DNA from: Thermaerobacillus caldiproteolyticus
Lineage (GTDB): Bacteria > Bacillota > Bacilli > Bacillales > Anoxybacillaceae
NCBI RefSeq assembly: GCF_013761245.1
Contig: NZ_JACDUT010000009.1
Location: 62,001-126,000 of the forward strand
Length of the DNA: 64,000 bases
Reading direction: 5' to 3'
Positions within the stretch are counted from its first letter, which is position 1. Every line of letters starts with the position of its first letter. The translations under genes were made by a program, and so were the position numbers. A model generated the notes under the pieces. It was not told the origin of the DNA, ran no database searches, and saw nothing but the letters and a program-made list of their open reading frames with translations. Positions 1 through 10,764 of the stretch are shown here, piece after piece.

Positions 1-2
1 CG

Positions 3-3000
3 CACGAATATTTCCGAGTGACGTGTGGAACTATGCAGCTTCCGCAAAAAGGACGCTATGGTGTTGGCATGGTGTTTTTGCCGGAAGACGAGAAAAAGCG
101 TATGTATTATGAAACAGAGATAAATAAAATCATTGAAAAAGAAGGACAGACGTTATTAGGATGGCGAACTGTTCCTGTAAATGTCGAAAAACTTGGAAAA
201 CTCGCGAAACAAAGCAAACCGTTTGTCCGTCAAATATTTATCGGAGCGAGCGATGATATTCAAGGGGAACTTGCGTTTGAGCGCAAATTGTATGTCATTC
301 GCAAACAGGCAGAAAAGCTCGTTCAAGACAATGAATGTTATTTCGCCAGCCTGTCAAGCCGGACGATTGTGTATAAAGGATTGTTAACGCCTGAACAATT
401 GGATGAGTTTTATGTCGATTTGCAGGACGAGCGATTTCAATCGGCGTTTGCCCTCGTTCACTCTCGCTTTAGCACAAACACGTTCCCTAGCTGGGAAAGA
501 GCACATCCGAACCGCTATTTAATTCATAACGGCGAGATTAACACGCTGCGGGGCAATGTCAACTGGATGTTGGCGCGCGAAAAGCAGTTTGTTTCCGAGC
601 TTTTTGGGGACGATTTGCAAAAAATTACGCCGATTTTAGATATGAATGGAAGCGACTCGTCGATTTTGGATAATGCGTTTGAATTTTTCGTTTTGGCTGG
701 GAAAAAGCTGGCGCATGCGGCGATGATGCTCATTCCGGAACCGTGGTTTTGGGATAACGAAATGGATGAGGACAAAAAAGCATTTTATGAGTATCATAGC
801 TGTCTAATGGAGCCGTGGGACGGCCCAACAGCGATTGCATTTACAGATGGAAAGCAAATCGGAGCGATTTTAGACCGCAACGGCTTGCGACCAGCGCGTT
901 ATTATGTAACCAAAGACGATTATATTATTTTCTCGTCCGAAGTCGGCGTGATCGATATCGATCCGGACAACGTGCTGTACAAAGACCGCTTGAGTCCAGG
1001 AAAAATGCTTTTCGTTGATTTAGAACAAGGCAGAATCATTTCCGATCAAGAAATTAAAGAAGAAATCGTCAAAGAAAAGCCATATCGTCAATGGTTAAAC
1101 GAACAGATGATATCGCTAAAAGAGCTGGACGTTCCAGAAAATACGGAGCCGGTCCAAAATCTCGTTACGATGCAAAAAGCGTTCGGCTATACGTATGAAG
1201 ATGTGGAGAAAACAATCATTTCTATGGTAAATGAAGGAAAAGATCCGACTGGCGCCATGGGGATGGATACGCCGCTCGCCGTTCTGTCAGACCGTCCGCA
1301 AAGCTTGTTTAACTACTTTAAACAACTGTTTGCGCAAGTGACCAACCCGCCGATTGACGCGATCCGCGAATATATCGTGACATCAACGATGACGCTCCTT
1401 GGCAAGGAAGGAAATATTCTTCATCCAGATGCAACGGCTGCCCGCCGCATTCGTTTAGATATGCCGATTCTTTCCAATGAAGAGCTCGCCGCATTGAAAA
1501 CAAACCCGTATCCAGAATTTCGATGTGCGACAATTCCAACGTTATTTACCGACGATTTGAAAGAGGCGCTCGATCGCCTTTGCGAAGAGGCGGAGAAAGC
1601 GATGGAAAACGGCGCGGTGCTTCTTGTTCTGTCTGACCGTGGTGTGGACGAACATCATGTCGCCATTCCGACGCTTCTTGCTGTAAGCGCACTTCATCAA
1701 TATCTCGTTCGAAAAGGAACGCGAACGAACGCAAATATTATTGTCGAGTGCGGCGAAGCGCGAGAAGTTCATCATTTTGCCGCTTTAATCGGATATGGAG
1801 CGGATGTGGTGAACCCGTATTTGGCGCTTGAAACGATTCGCAATGCGGTCGAGAACGGAATCATTTCGGTTTCGTATCACGAAGCGGTGGACAAATATAA
1901 AAAGGCGGTTACTGATGGCGTTGTGAAGGTTATGTCGAAAATGGGGATCTCGACCGTACAAAGCTACCGCGGTGCGCAAATTTTTGAAGCGGTCGGCATC
2001 GGTGATGACGTCATCGAGCAATATTTTACCGGCACAGCATCGCAAATCGGCGGTATCGGCTTAGCAGAAATTGCTAAAGAAGCAAAACTGCGACACGCGG
2101 CTGCGTTCCAAACGACATATCAAGACGAAACGCTTGATCCGGGCAGTGAACTTCAGTGGAGACGAAACGGAGAACATCACGCGTTCAATCCAAAAACGAT
2201 TCACACGCTTCAATGGGCATGCCGGAAAAATGATTACCAGCTCTTTAAAGAATACTCGAAGATGGCAAATGAAGAACGCATGACGTTTTTGCGAAATTTG
2301 TTTGATTTTGATGAAACGCGAACTCCAATTCCGATTGAGGAAGTCGAGCCAGTCGAATCGATTGTGCGCCGCTTTAAAACAGGGGCAATGTCTTACGGTT
2401 CGTTAAGCCAGGAAGCCCATGAAGCACTCGCCATTGCGATGAACCGCATCGGCGGAAAAAGTAACAGCGGCGAGGGAGGAGAAGATCCGAGTCGTTACGT
2501 TCCCGATGAAAACGGAGACTTCCGCAGAAGTGCCATCAAACAAATTGCATCCGGTCGATTTGGTGTAAAAAGTCATTATTTAGTTAATGCAGACGAATTG
2601 CAAATTAAAATGGCGCAAGGAGCAAAGCCGGGCGAAGGAGGACAGCTGCCTGCCAACAAAGTATATCCGTGGATCGGAAAAGTGCGTGGCTCTACTCCAG
2701 GGGTAGAATTGATTTCACCTCCTCCGCACCATGATATTTATTCGATTGAAGACTTGGCGCAGCTTATTTACGATTTGAAAAACGCCAATAGGGATGCACG
2801 GATCAGTGTGAAACTCGTTTCGAAAGCAGGTGTCGGAACGATTGCATCCGGCGTTGCGAAAGGAAATGCTGATGTTATTGTCATTAGCGGTTATGACGGC
2901 GGTACAGGTGCATCGCCAAAAACGAGCATTAAGCACGCTGGACTTCCATGGGAACTCGGTCTTGCGGAAACGCATCAAACGTTGATGTTAAATGGCTTGC

Positions 3001-4349
3001 GCGACCGTGTCGTTCTCGAAACAGACGGCAAATTGATGACCGGTCGTGATGTGGTGATGGCCGCATTGTTTGGTGCCGAAGAATTTGGCTTCGCAACAGC
3101 GCCGCTTATCGTTTTAGGGTGTGTCATGATGCGGGCATGTCATCTTGATACTTGTCCTGTTGGTGTCGCGACGCAAAACCCAGAGCTTCGTAAAAAGTTT
3201 ATGGGAGAACCAGAACACGTCATTAATTTCATGTACTTTGTCGCTCAGGAAGTGCGTGAAATTATGGCACAGCTCGGTTTTCGCACCATCGACGAAATGG
3301 TCGGAAGAGTCGATGTATTAAAAGTGAGCGAACGCGCGAAAAAACATTGGAAAGCGAAGCATTTGGATTTATCACGCTTACTTTATCGAGTCAATGGACC
3401 ACGGACGTTTGCTCGTCCGCAGCAACATAAAATCGAAGAAACACTCGATTACAATGAGATTTTGCCAGCAATCGAACCTGCGTTACAACGCAAAGAAAAA
3501 GTTGCACTGCATCTTAATATTCGCAACGTTCATCGCGCTGTCGGAACGATTTCGGGAAGTGAAATATCGAAACGATACGGGGAAGAAGGACTTCCAGACG
3601 ATACGATTCGTCTTCATTTCACAGGATCTGCCGGACAAAGTTTTGCCGCATTCGTTCCAAAAGGAATGACGCTGACTCTAGTTGGTGATGCAAACGACTA
3701 CGTGGGCAAAGGTCTTTCGGGTGGCAAAGTCATCGTTTGCCCGCCGCAAGAAGCGTCGTTTGCTTCTGGGGATAACGTCATCATCGGTAACGTTGCTTTC
3801 TATGGAGCGACAGCCGGGGAAGCATATATTCGTGGACGCGCCGGCGAACGGTTTTGTGTACGAAACAGCGGTGTGAATGCAGTCGTCGAAGGCGTCGGTA
3901 ATCACGGTTGTGAATATATGACAGGAGGTCGCGTTGTCATTCTCGGTTCGGTCGGAAAAAATTTTGCGGCGGGAATGTCGGGAGGAATTGCTTACGTGCT
4001 CGCTGATCAGGAAGAGCAATGGCAAAGAGCGGCAAATAAAGAATTAGTTTTGTTTGAACGTCTTGAAGACGAAGAGGAAATAAATGAAGTCCGTCAAATG
4101 ATTACGAAGCACTACCAATACACAGGAAGCACGAAAGCTGCTCACCTATTGGACAATTGGGATAAGTATGTCGCAAAATTCGTAAAAGTGATTCCGAGAA
4201 ACTACAAATTGATGATTGAAACAATTAAAGCAATGAAACAATCTGGTCTTTCTCACGATGAGGCGATGATGGCCGCATTTGAAGCGGTGGCGAAGCAAAA
4301 AAAACCAGCAGCAAACGGACGATTAATGCTGGAAGCGGTCGCTAAGTAA
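3..4349 (+). CDS. gltA: Glutamate synthase (NADPH) large subunit, 5' end cut by the window
   Basis: The large subunit makes glutamate from glutamine and 2-oxoglutarate. The reading frame is open from base 3, so the gene continues off the left edge. The first GTG in frame (18) is internal, because the residues before it (HEYFR) already fit the family. The catalytic N-terminal Cys of the amidotransferase domain and roughly the first 70 residues are missing from the window. Visible are the rest of the class II amidotransferase domain ([11 protein letters not shown]), the central domain, the FMN-binding synthase domain ([19 protein letters not shown]), the 3Fe-4S cysteines ([19 protein letters not shown]) and the C-terminal Gly-rich beta-helix ([11 protein letters not shown]). 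It is followed 49 bp later by the small subunit. Enterobacterial naming would be gltB. Identification is very secure. Confidence 0.97.
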   Translation, partial: HEYFRVTCGTMQLPQKGRYGVGMVFLPEDEKKRMYYETEINKIIEKEGQTLLGWRTVPVNVEKLGKLAKQSKPFVRQIFIGASDDIQGELAFERKLYVIRKQAEKLVQDNECYFASLSSRTIVYKGLLTPEQLDEFYVDLQDERFQSAFALVHSRFSTNTFPSWERAHPNRYLIHNGEINTLRGNVNWMLAREKQFVSELFGDDLQKITPILDMNGSDSSILDNAFEFFVLAGKKLAHAAMMLIPEPWFWDNEMDEDKKAFYEYHSCLMEPWDGPTAIAFTDGKQIGAILDRNGLRPARYYVTKDDYIIFSSEVGVIDIDPDNVLYKDRLSPGKMLFVDLEQGRIISDQEIKEEIVKEKPYRQWLNEQMISLKELDVPENTEPVQNLVTMQKAFGYTYEDVEKTIISMVNEGKDPTGAMGMDTPLAVLSDRPQSLFNYFKQLFAQVTNPPIDAIREYIVTSTMTLLGKEGNILHPDATAARRIRLDMPILSNEELAALKTNPYPEFRCATIPTLFTDDLKEALDRLCEEAEKAMENGAVLLVLSDRGVDEHHVAIPTLLAVSALHQYLVRKGTRTNANIIVECGEAREVHHFAALIGYGADVVNPYLALETIRNAVENGIISVSYHEAVDKYKKAVTDGVVKVMSKMGISTVQSYRGAQIFEAVGIGDDVIEQYFTGTASQIGGIGLAEIAKEAKLRHAAAFQTTYQDETLDPGSELQWRRNGEHHAFNPKTIHTLQWACRKNDYQLFKEYSKMANEERMTFLRNLFDFDETRTPIPIEEVEPVESIVRRFKTGAMSYGSLSQEAHEALAIAMNRIGGKSNSGEGGEDPSRYVPDENGDFRRSAIKQIASGRFGVKSHYLVNADELQIKMAQGAKPGEGGQLPANKVYPWIGKVRGSTPGVELISPPPHHDIYSIEDLAQLIYDLKNANRDARISVKLVSKAGVGTIASGVAKGNADVIVISGYDGGTGASPKTSIKHAGLPWELGLAETHQTLMLNGLRDRVVLETDGKLMTGRDVVMAALFGAEEFGFATAPLIVLGCVMMRACHLDTCPVGVATQNPELRKKFMGEPEHVINFMYFVAQEVREIMAQLGFRTIDEMVGRVDVLKVSERAKKHWKAKHLDLSRLLYRVNGPRTFARPQQHKIEETLDYNEILPAIEPALQRKEKVALHLNIRNVHRAVGTISGSEISKRYGEEGLPDDTIRLHFTGSAGQSFAAFVPKGMTLTLVGDANDYVGKGLSGGKVIVCPPQEASFASGDNVIIGNVAFYGATAGEAYIRGRAGERFCVRNSGVNAVVEGVGNHGCEYMTGGRVVILGSVGKNFAAGMSGGIAYVLADQEEQWQRAANKELVLFERLEDEEEINEVRQMITKHYQYTGSTKAAHLLDNWDKYVAKFVKVIPRNYKLMIETIKAMKQSGLSHDEAMMAAFEAVAKQKKPAANGRLMLEAVAK

Positions 4350-4398
4350 AGCGATCGCTTCGCCAACCGTTTTTTATGAAAAAGGAGGGGAAACGATA

Positions 4399-5880
4399 AT
4401 GGGAAAAGCAACTGGTTTTATAGAATATGCGCGCGAAGCAGAGAAAAAACGTGATCCGCTTTCCCGCCTAGACGATTGGAAAGAATACACGTTTCCGTTT
4501 TCCGATGAAACGCTCGCAAGACAAGGCGCCCGCTGTATGGACTGTGGAACTCCTTTTTGTCATATGGGACTTGAATTGAACGGTTTAACATCGGGTTGTC
4601 CGATCCATAATTTAATTCCTGAATGGAACGATTTAGTCTATCGAGGCAGATGGAAAGAAGCGCTCGATCGACTGTTGAAAACGAACAACTTTCCAGAGTT
4701 TACTGGAAGAGTATGTCCAGCTCCGTGTGAAGGTTCCTGTACAGTAGCGATTTCCGACCCAGCCGTCGCCATTAAAGGCATCGAACGTGCCATTATTGAT
4801 AAGGGATTTGCGGAAGGATGGATTCAGCCGAGAATTCCGAAAAAACGAACAGGGAAACAAGTGGCGATTGTCGGCTCTGGTCCCGCGGGTCTCGCATGCG
4901 CTGATCAGCTCAATCAAGCGGGTCATTCAGTAACGGTGTACGAGCGGGCGGACCGAATCGGCGGATTGTTAATGTATGGCATCCCGAATATGAAACTCGA
5001 AAAAGAAATTATCGAGCGGAGAGTCCGACTTTTAGAAGAAGAAGGGATTATATTCGTAACGAATACGGAAGTTGGGAAAGATATCACAGCCGACGAGCTA
5101 CGCTCTCAATATGATGCCGTCGTATTATGCATCGGCGCGCAAGAACAGCGCGATCTTGCGATTGAAGGAAGAGAACTTGAGGGTGTTCATTTTGCGATGG
5201 ATTATTTAACAGGCGTGACGAAAAGCTTGCTTGATTCGAATTTTGCCGATGGCAACTTTATCGATGCGAAAGATAAGCATGTCATTGTTATTGGCGGCGG
5301 TGATACGGGTGCCGACTGTGTTGCTACTGCCCTGCGACAAAAATGCAAAAGTGTAGTGCAGTTCGGCAAACATCCCGCCTTACCGAAAGAACGGTCAGAA
5401 AATAACCCGTGGCCGCAGTTTCCGCTTGTATTTACACTTGATTACGCCTATGAAGAAGCGAAAGCGAAATTCGGCAACGATCCTCGTCAATATTGCATTC
5501 AGACGAAAAAAATTGTTGGAGATGAGCACGGGCGAGTCAAAGAGCTTCATACGATTCAAATGGAAAAAATCATCGATGAAAACGGCAAAGCGGTATTCAA
5601 AGAAATTCCGGGAACTGAGCAAGTTTGGCCATGCGATTTAGTATTTATCGCCATTGGCTTTGAAGGTCCAGAGCAGCCTATTTTGCAGCAATTTGGGATC
5701 GAAACCGTCAACAAAAAAGTCAAAGCGCCGTACGGCAAATACACAACAAACGTCGAAGGAGTATTTGCTGCCGGAGACGCCCGCCGAGGTCAAAGCTTGC
5801 TCGTATGGGCGATTCACGAAGGTAGAGAAGCCGCGAGAGAAGTGGACCGCTTCTTAATGGGAACGACGAATTTACCATAA
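4399..5880 (+). CDS. gltB: Glutamate synthase (NADPH) small subunit
   Basis: This 493-residue protein passes electrons from NADPH to the large subunit. The N-terminal Cys-rich region that binds 4Fe-4S clusters is present (CMDCGTPFCH, then CPAPCEGSC). It is followed by an FAD-binding GxGxxG motif (VAIVGSGPAGLACADQL) near residue 155 and an NADPH-binding motif (VIVIGGGDTGADC) near residue 300. The C-terminal AAGDARRGQSLLVWAI segment is typical. The length matches the family. The start is ATG 4399 with a strong AAAGGAGGGG site 7-8 bases upstream. It forms an operon with gltA. The enterobacterial name is gltD. Confidence 0.97.
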   Translation: MGKATGFIEYAREAEKKRDPLSRLDDWKEYTFPFSDETLARQGARCMDCGTPFCHMGLELNGLTSGCPIHNLIPEWNDLVYRGRWKEALDRLLKTNNFPEFTGRVCPAPCEGSCTVAISDPAVAIKGIERAIIDKGFAEGWIQPRIPKKRTGKQVAIVGSGPAGLACADQLNQAGHSVTVYERADRIGGLLMYGIPNMKLEKEIIERRVRLLEEEGIIFVTNTEVGKDITADELRSQYDAVVLCIGAQEQRDLAIEGRELEGVHFAMDYLTGVTKSLLDSNFADGNFIDAKDKHVIVIGGGDTGADCVATALRQKCKSVVQFGKHPALPKERSENNPWPQFPLVFTLDYAYEEAKAKFGNDPRQYCIQTKKIVGDEHGRVKELHTIQMEKIIDENGKAVFKEIPGTEQVWPCDLVFIAIGFEGPEQPILQQFGIETVNKKVKAPYGKYTTNVEGVFAAGDARRGQSLLVWAIHEGREAAREVDRFLMGTTNLP

Positions 5881-5904
5881 TGGATGGGGAGGAGGGTGAG
5901 TCAA

Positions 5905-5938
5905 AAGGTACTAAAAATTTCCTTTTAGGGGTTACCTT
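5905..5938 (+). terminator. Possible gltAB terminator hairpin
   Basis: Two stacked stems, AAGGTA/TACCTT outside and CTAAAA/TTTTAG inside, lie 25 bases after the gltB stop and are followed by a pyrimidine-rich stretch rather than a clean T run. It is the only candidate terminator for the glt operon seen here. Confidence 0.45.
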
Positions 5939-5939
5939 C

Positions 5940-7029
5940 TTCTCTTTTAAAAAAAGAGAATCGCTCCATATGATAAAATTGAAGTGACCAAACAACAACC
6001 ACCGAAGGAGCGATTCCCTTATATTTCCTCCAATTGATTATAACATGAACCATCCCGTTCTGCGACTAGCTTTAGAAATCCTCAATCCTGAACATCATCT
6101 CGCACGAATCGGTGGAACAGCCCGACGATTCCATTTTTTTGATCGAAAAATCGCCTATGGCTTTGAACGGGTTCTCACAGGAGAACTCCAACAAGAGTCA
6201 TTGGAGTTAGACGAACCATTAGAGCAGAAGCTTGTAATCTCTAAAGAGATCGAGAAACCATGAAGAAGATGGATGAGTAGTTAAAAAAGATCTCTTCAAT
6301 AAAACGCTAAAGAAAGCGAAAAAACAGTTAAGGGAAGACCCTCTCCCGCGGAAACAAAAATATGAGTAAGAACGAAATAGTTTTTCCAAAACGAGGATCT
6401 AGTGTCATTTCCTTGCGGTGGGCCATTCTTGAATTTTAAATCCAACTGTTCCGTTTCCGTTGATGTTACCTTGCTTAGTATACGGATGCGTTACTAACGG
6501 AGGAACAAGATCTGTGTCAAACCAGTTTATAACGGCGCTCCACTTGGCAAGCCGATGAACGAGCTTCGTATCTGAAAGCGGTGTTTTTTCCGCCGAATTT
6601 AGCACTACTGTACATTCTGCGGCAACCAAAGTTAGGAAATTAATCGGTAAAAGATTATGATAGCTTTCGAGCAGAAGGAACAATAAGAATGTTTATTAAA
6701 CCCAAATGATCGACCAGAAGTGAACAACATGGAAGAGTTTGTAGATATACTCTTAAAAGTTGGTGTTGTGTTTATGATTATTTTCTCTTTTTTGATATTT
6801 GTAATAGTAGAAGCCGAAAAAAATAACTTTGTAGAATGTTTCTCCAGCATGGTTATTTTAAGGAATGAAAATTTTCCTTCCTGAATTTTATTTAATTTGC
6901 TGAATGATATGTGGGCAGGTACTGCTCCGTACTGGTGTATGGATACTCAACTATCCTCAGAAACTTAAACGACTTTTTAAGTTTTTTAAACAATATTTTT
7001 GTAAATTTATAATTCAATAACCATTCCTC
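5940..7029. other. Gene-poor stretch with short unassigned ORFs
   Basis: No recognisable gene is present. A 10-bp inverted repeat, GAATCGCTCC (5958-5967) and GGAGCGATTC (6007-6016), lies at the left and could be the end of a lost mobile element. A 72-codon ORF (6045-6263, plus) has no ribosome-binding site and no family I know. A 92-codon minus ORF (6405-6683) also has no known family. A 51-codon plus ORF (6729-6884) encodes one hydrophobic segment (about residues 9-27) but has no clear ribosome-binding site. All three are weak and may be remnants. Confidence 0.4.
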
Positions 7030-7782
7030 TTAATGATCCACCTTTTTAATAAAGGTTTTTGTCCGTTCTTCCTTCGGATTATGGAAAAACTCTTTCGGAT
7101 GACCTTCCTCTACAATGATTCCGCCATCCATAAAAATGATGCGGTCTCCAACTTCTTTGGCAAACTTCATTTCATGAGTGACTAACACCATCGTCATGCC
7201 TTCTTCAGCCAATTCGCGGATGACATTTAGTACTTCACCGACCAACTCGGGATCGAGAGCAGATGTTGCTTCATCAAACAACATCGTTTTTGGTTCCATG
7301 GCAAGTGCCCGTGCAATTGCCACACGCTGCTGTTGTCCTCCAGATAATTGACTTGGGTAATAGTTCATTCTTTCCGCCAACCCTACCTTTTTTAAATATT
7401 TTTCTGCTGTTTCACGAGCGGCTTCTTTTGATTTCTTACGGATTTTCATCTGTGCAGCCATTACATTTTCCAGTGCAGTCATCGTTGGAAATAAGTTAAA
7501 TCGTTGAAAAACCATTCCTATTTCCGTGCGAAGGGCAGCTACATGTTTTTCGTTAAGTTTTTCATTCGGCTTTGCAAAATAATGTCCATCAATCTTAACT
7601 GTTCCTGATGTAGGAATCTCTAGAAAATTAATACATCGTAGAGGTGTGGATTTTCCGGAGCCAGAGGGACCAATAATGACTACTTTCTCTCCCTTTTTTA
7701 CTGTCATATTAATTCCTTTTAAAATTTCATTCGATCCAAATGATTTTCTCAGATCACGCACTTCAATCATCGCATCACACAT
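7030..7782 (-). CDS. Polar amino-acid ABC transporter ATP-binding protein (GlnQ/ArtM type)
   Basis: This 250-residue ATPase belongs to the polar amino-acid uptake family. Visible are Walker A (GPSGSGKST), the Q-loop ([10 protein letters not shown]), the ABC signature (LSGGQQQR), Walker B ([11 protein letters not shown]) and the switch His (VTHEM). The residue after Walker A, normally Leu or Thr in this family (GKSTLLRC), is Pro here (GKSTPLRC), which may weaken nucleotide binding. It sits directly behind a permease fragment and overlaps its stop. No substrate-binding protein gene is nearby, so the transporter is incomplete. The start may be ATG 7782, coupled to the permease stop, or ATG 7770. 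Function as an active importer is doubtful. Confidence 0.88.
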   Translation of the reverse strand: MCDAMIEVRDLRKSFGSNEILKGINMTVKKGEKVVIIGPSGSGKSTPLRCINFLEIPTSGTVKIDGHYFAKPNEKLNEKHVAALRTEIGMVFQRFNLFPTMTALENVMAAQMKIRKKSKEAARETAEKYLKKVGLAERMNYYPSQLSGGQQQRVAIARALAMEPKTMLFDEATSALDPELVGEVLNVIRELAEEGMTMVLVTHEMKFAKEVGDRIIFMDGGIIVEEGHPKEFFHNPKEERTKTFIKKVDH

Positions 7783-7945
7783 GCCGGGTCAGCCTCTTTT
7801 CCATGATTCGGACAATCTGTGCTAAAGGTAAGCTCAACACGAGATAAGCAAGAGCTAGAATGGTATAAGATTCTATCGTTAAGAAGGTTTGGGAAGCATA
7901 AGCCTGTGTGCGGAGTAGCAATTCACTGACTGTAATAAATGCTAA
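7775..7945 (-). pseudogene. 3' fragment of an amino-acid ABC transporter permease
   Basis: About the last 50 residues of a HisM/GlnP-type permease remain on the minus strand. They include the conserved stretch reading ELLLRTQAYASQTF, a last membrane helix (TILALAYLVLSLPLAQIV) and the basic tail EKRLTRHV. Upstream of about 7945 the frame runs into the reverse complement of an unrelated hydrolase gene, so the N-terminal three quarters have been deleted. The remaining stop overlaps the start of the ATPase gene by a few bases, as in the original operon. Confidence 0.75.
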
Positions 7946-8334
7946 TTTACAAGCAGGAGCAGTGGCGTCGCCTCGGTTTTTCCTCCCTTGACGACTTTTT
8001 GGTAGGGTTCTGGGACAACTGGTTTCTCCCAATGGACCAAAACAACCTGTTGTGTATGGCTTGGAAATGGCAGCGCGGCGATGTTAGCCGTAACACTGGC
8101 GGGGACTTGAAAGCGGCACTGGGGCAGATCAAAGCCAAGGTATATGTGATGCCTTTTGAAGAGGACATGTTCTTTCCTGTCCGGGACTGCAAAGCGGAAC
8201 AGGAGCTGATCCCCAACAGCGAACTGCGGGTTATTCCTAGCCTGTGGGGACAGTTCGCCATGATGGGGCTGTTTGAGGAGGAGAGGGACTATATTGATGC
8301 CCAGTTGAAGGAACTGTTGGCCACTCCTGTTTGA
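7945..8334 (+). pseudogene. 3' fragment of a MetX-like alpha/beta-hydrolase
   Basis: The frame from about 7954 matches the C-terminal third of homoserine O-acetyltransferase-like alpha/beta hydrolases: GFSSLDDFLVGFWDNWFLP, NNLLCMAWKWQRGD, a strand carrying the acid residue region (AKVYVMPFEEDMFF) and LRVIPSLWG. The nucleophile domain is missing. The place where family members have the catalytic His (WGH) reads WGQ here. The fragment begins exactly where the opposite-strand permease fragment ends, so a single rearrangement removed the front of both genes. An apparent ATG at 7939 is probably accidental. Confidence 0.75.
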
Positions 8335-8336
8335 GA

Positions 8337-8432
8337 TAAGTGCTTGTACCCAGCGTACAGAACCGTTGACAGTATAAATTCTGTTAGTCTTAGAAGGAAT
8401 CAGAGTTGAAACAGCACTGGTTTCTTTTCTTG
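8337..8432. repeat. Solo IS3/IS150-type end, copy A
   Basis: This stretch is clearly related to 11367-11462 and, less closely, to 21214-21294. Shared parts are ATAAGTGC-TGTAC at the left, GACAGTATAAA in the middle, and a hairpin block reading GGAATCAGAGTTGAAAC followed by CTGGTT and T-rich sequence. The third copy lies next to an IS3-family transposase remnant, so I read all three as IS ends that carry the element's terminator. Confidence 0.6.
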
Positions 8433-8800
8433 TGTGCCCAGCATGAGCGTAGCCTATAGGGGGATGGCGTTATTCAAACTGTTTGCCCAAATCGTGTACG
8501 GCGATAAATACGTTTGATAACCTCTAGAAATCTCCTCTATTCCGACTGAAATTGCTTTTCCACCACGGAAAAAGGATGTTCTCTTTTGCTCGATAGAACG
8601 GCAATGAGTAGTTCTCGGGTTCGACTTCGACGTTCATCATACAAACTAATCGTTACGATGGACTTCCCTCCCTTATATCTTATCTTTGCCGTGCATCATT
8701 TGTATTTGAATGTAGTTAGACTCTGTGTTGGGTTTTGTTACTAATAAAAGCACGTGAAAGGAATATAGTAGATATAGATAAAATGAATTGTTAGGGAGAG
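8433..8800. other. Gap with a decayed minus-strand reading frame
   Basis: No intact gene is seen. On the minus strand from about 8670 downward a coding-like frame can be read (key stretch YDERRSRTRELLIAVLSS) that is interrupted by a stop and has no start. I do not recognise the family. It could be IS-borne. Confidence 0.35.
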
Positions 8801-8806
8801 ATGCGG

Positions 8807-10219
8807 ATGCAAATCCATGTGGTACAAAGAGGGGAAAACTTATGGCTTATTGCACAGCGTTACGGCGTTACCATTAATCAAATTGCAACTGCCAACCAGT
8901 TGGCAGATCCAAATCGTTTGGTCGTTGGCCAAGCACTAGTTATTCCAACACCTTTCAAATATCATACCGTCCGTTCAGGAGAGACACTATGGATGATCGC
9001 CGGGCGGTATGGAACATCGGTTGAGGCTATCATTCAAGCGAATAGAATCAGTCATCCTTCCCAGATTTATCCTGGAACCGTTTTAGTTATTCCTCCAAGA
9101 ACTCATCCTGTTCAGCGCGGGGAGACGTTATCTCAAATTGCTCAGCGCTATGGCACTACCGTCCAAGAAATCATGAGGATAAATCAAATTACAAATCCGA
9201 ATCTCATTCATCCTGGAACGATTTTATCTATCCCTTTTTACAAGCCAGCTATTGAGGTAAACGCTTTTACAATTCACAAAGGGGAAGAAGCGGCAAAGCT
9301 AGTCCGGGAAGTAGGCCGCCATTTAACTTACATGTCTCCTTTTGCTTACATTATAAAGGAAGATGGTGGACTGGATTCGATTAATGACACCGCGATCATT
9401 CAAGCTGCAATAGCAGAGAAAGTGGCTCCCATGATGGGTATCACGAATTTTACGTACAAAGATCCCGGTTCCCGGTTGGCGCGAACAATTCTTTCAAGTA
9501 CTAATCTGCAAAATCGATTGTTAACCAATATTGTTAATACGATGAAGGAAAAAGGGTATCGGGGTTTAAACATTGATTTTGAAAATGTCTATCCGGCTGA
9601 TCGCGAGTTGTATAATCAATTTCTGCAGCGTGCGGTTGACAGACTTCATCCGGAAGGGTATTTTGTTTCCACCTCCGTTGCCCCAAAATTCAGCGGCGAA
9701 CAAAAAGGGCTTTTGTATGAAGCGCATGACTATCCTGCACATGGAAGGATTGTTGACTTTGTGATTCTTATGACGTATGAATGGGGGTATAGACTAGGGC
9801 CTCCTCAGGCGATTTCACCGATCCATCAAATCAGACGTGTTCTTGATTACGCCGTCACTGTCATTCCTAGAAACAAAATTTTTATGGGCTTCCAAGTGTA
9901 TGCCCGCGACTGGCTCCTTCCTCATGTACAAGGACAAGAGGCAGAAACGTTTAGTCCGCAGGAAGCTGTTCAACGGGCGATTCGATATAAAGCGACTATC
10001 CAATATGATCAGACAGCTGAATCGCCGTTTTACCGGTATGTCGACAGTCAGGGGCGCACCCATGAAGTCTGGTTTGAAGATGCCCGCAGCGCCCAGGCCA
10101 AATTTGACGCGGTGAAGAATTATGGTCTGCGCGGAATTAGCTACTGGGTCCTTGGTTATCCATACCCGCAAAATTGGCTATTACTTGAAGACAATTTTCA
10201 AATTCGTAAGATTTTATAA
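8807..10219 (+). CDS. yaaH: LysM-repeat glycoside hydrolase family 18 protein (YaaH/SleL type)
   Basis: This 470-residue protein has three LysM domains (about residues 2-46, 50-95 and 98-142), which bind peptidoglycan. A GH18 domain follows with the catalytic motif GLNIDFEN, where the last acidic residue is the general acid. The nearest characterised relatives are spore proteins YaaH (B. subtilis) and SleL (B. cereus group), N-acetylglucosaminidases that act on cortex fragments during germination. There is no signal peptide, as in YaaH, which fits packaging into the spore coat from the mother cell. ATG 8801 is also in frame, but AGGGAG (8793-8798) is better spaced for ATG 8807. The gene stands alone among mobile-element scars. 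Confidence 0.9.
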   Translation: MQIHVVQRGENLWLIAQRYGVTINQIATANQLADPNRLVVGQALVIPTPFKYHTVRSGETLWMIAGRYGTSVEAIIQANRISHPSQIYPGTVLVIPPRTHPVQRGETLSQIAQRYGTTVQEIMRINQITNPNLIHPGTILSIPFYKPAIEVNAFTIHKGEEAAKLVREVGRHLTYMSPFAYIIKEDGGLDSINDTAIIQAAIAEKVAPMMGITNFTYKDPGSRLARTILSSTNLQNRLLTNIVNTMKEKGYRGLNIDFENVYPADRELYNQFLQRAVDRLHPEGYFVSTSVAPKFSGEQKGLLYEAHDYPAHGRIVDFVILMTYEWGYRLGPPQAISPIHQIRRVLDYAVTVIPRNKIFMGFQVYARDWLLPHVQGQEAETFSPQEAVQRAIRYKATIQYDQTAESPFYRYVDSQGRTHEVWFEDARSAQAKFDAVKNYGLRGISYWVLGYPYPQNWLLLEDNFQIRKIL

Positions 10220-10265
10220 ATCTCCTGTTTCAATGAGCGGGAGGCTTATAGTCTAAAAAGAAAAG

Positions 10266-10307
10266 GAGCAATGTAAACGGAAAATTTCCGATAACATGCT
10301 CTTTTTT
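10266..10307 (+). terminator. Rho-independent terminator after the GH18 gene
   Basis: The hairpin has outer arms GAGC(A)ATGT and ACATGCTC and an inner stem GGAAA/TTTCC, followed by six T. It is about 45 bases after the stop codon. Confidence 0.85.
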
Positions 10308-10366
10308 ATTATTCTAAATTCACAAAACTAAATCTTCAATAATCCCCTCGAAAGGCTAGGTTCCTC

Positions 10367-10656
10367 ATGTCAAAAGAATCCTTCCATTTGAAAATGGATT
10401 TTATGTTTAAACAGCTGTTTGGCTATCCGAGACGGAAATCCATTACGATTGTGCGTTTGGATAGTTTGCTTAATCGAGTGATCCTTGATCGCATCGCCGA
10501 TTTGCGTTACGAAAATACCGAACTCAAGACGGCAAGATGAGCCGATTGGACAGCGCCAAGCAAATCAATATCAAGATTCAGGTGATTCGCCAGCACGATA
10601 TTTTGATGCTTTTTCGGCATATTTCTACATTTTTTATTTGTTGTTCGTTAAAATGA
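10367..10656 (+). pseudogene. Broken Rpn-family (PD-(D/E)XK nuclease-like) gene
   Basis: The first frame (ATG 10367 to TGA 10540) reads MSKESFHLKMDFMFKQLFG and ends in IADLRYENTEL. This matches the start of Rpn/RpnC-type recombination-promoting nucleases (family pattern DxxFKxLFG ... ILDLxxENTEL). The next family block (MSRLD ... KQINIKIQ) continues in another frame from 10537 to 10656 and has lost several codons, including part of the PD-(D/E)XK core. At least one frameshift and a large 3' deletion are therefore present. Such genes behave like mobile elements in Bacillaceae. Confidence 0.7.
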
Positions 10657-10764
10657 GGAAGACCATATTTATTCAGATAGAGTGATCATTCCACTTATCT
10701 TGTGAAAGTTGCGGTGATTTTGCAACACAATCAAATTTTTGATAAAAGTTCAGAGGTGATCATA

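Noticed and set aside
3678-4025. Minus-strand ORF of 115 codons inside gltA
   Set aside because: It lies fully within the coding sequence of glutamate synthase, has no ribosome-binding site and no family-like sequence.
10702-10764. Longer N-terminus of the MazG-like protein
   Set aside because: The extra 21 residues have no family match, and the ribosome-binding site AGAGGTGA points to TTG 10765.
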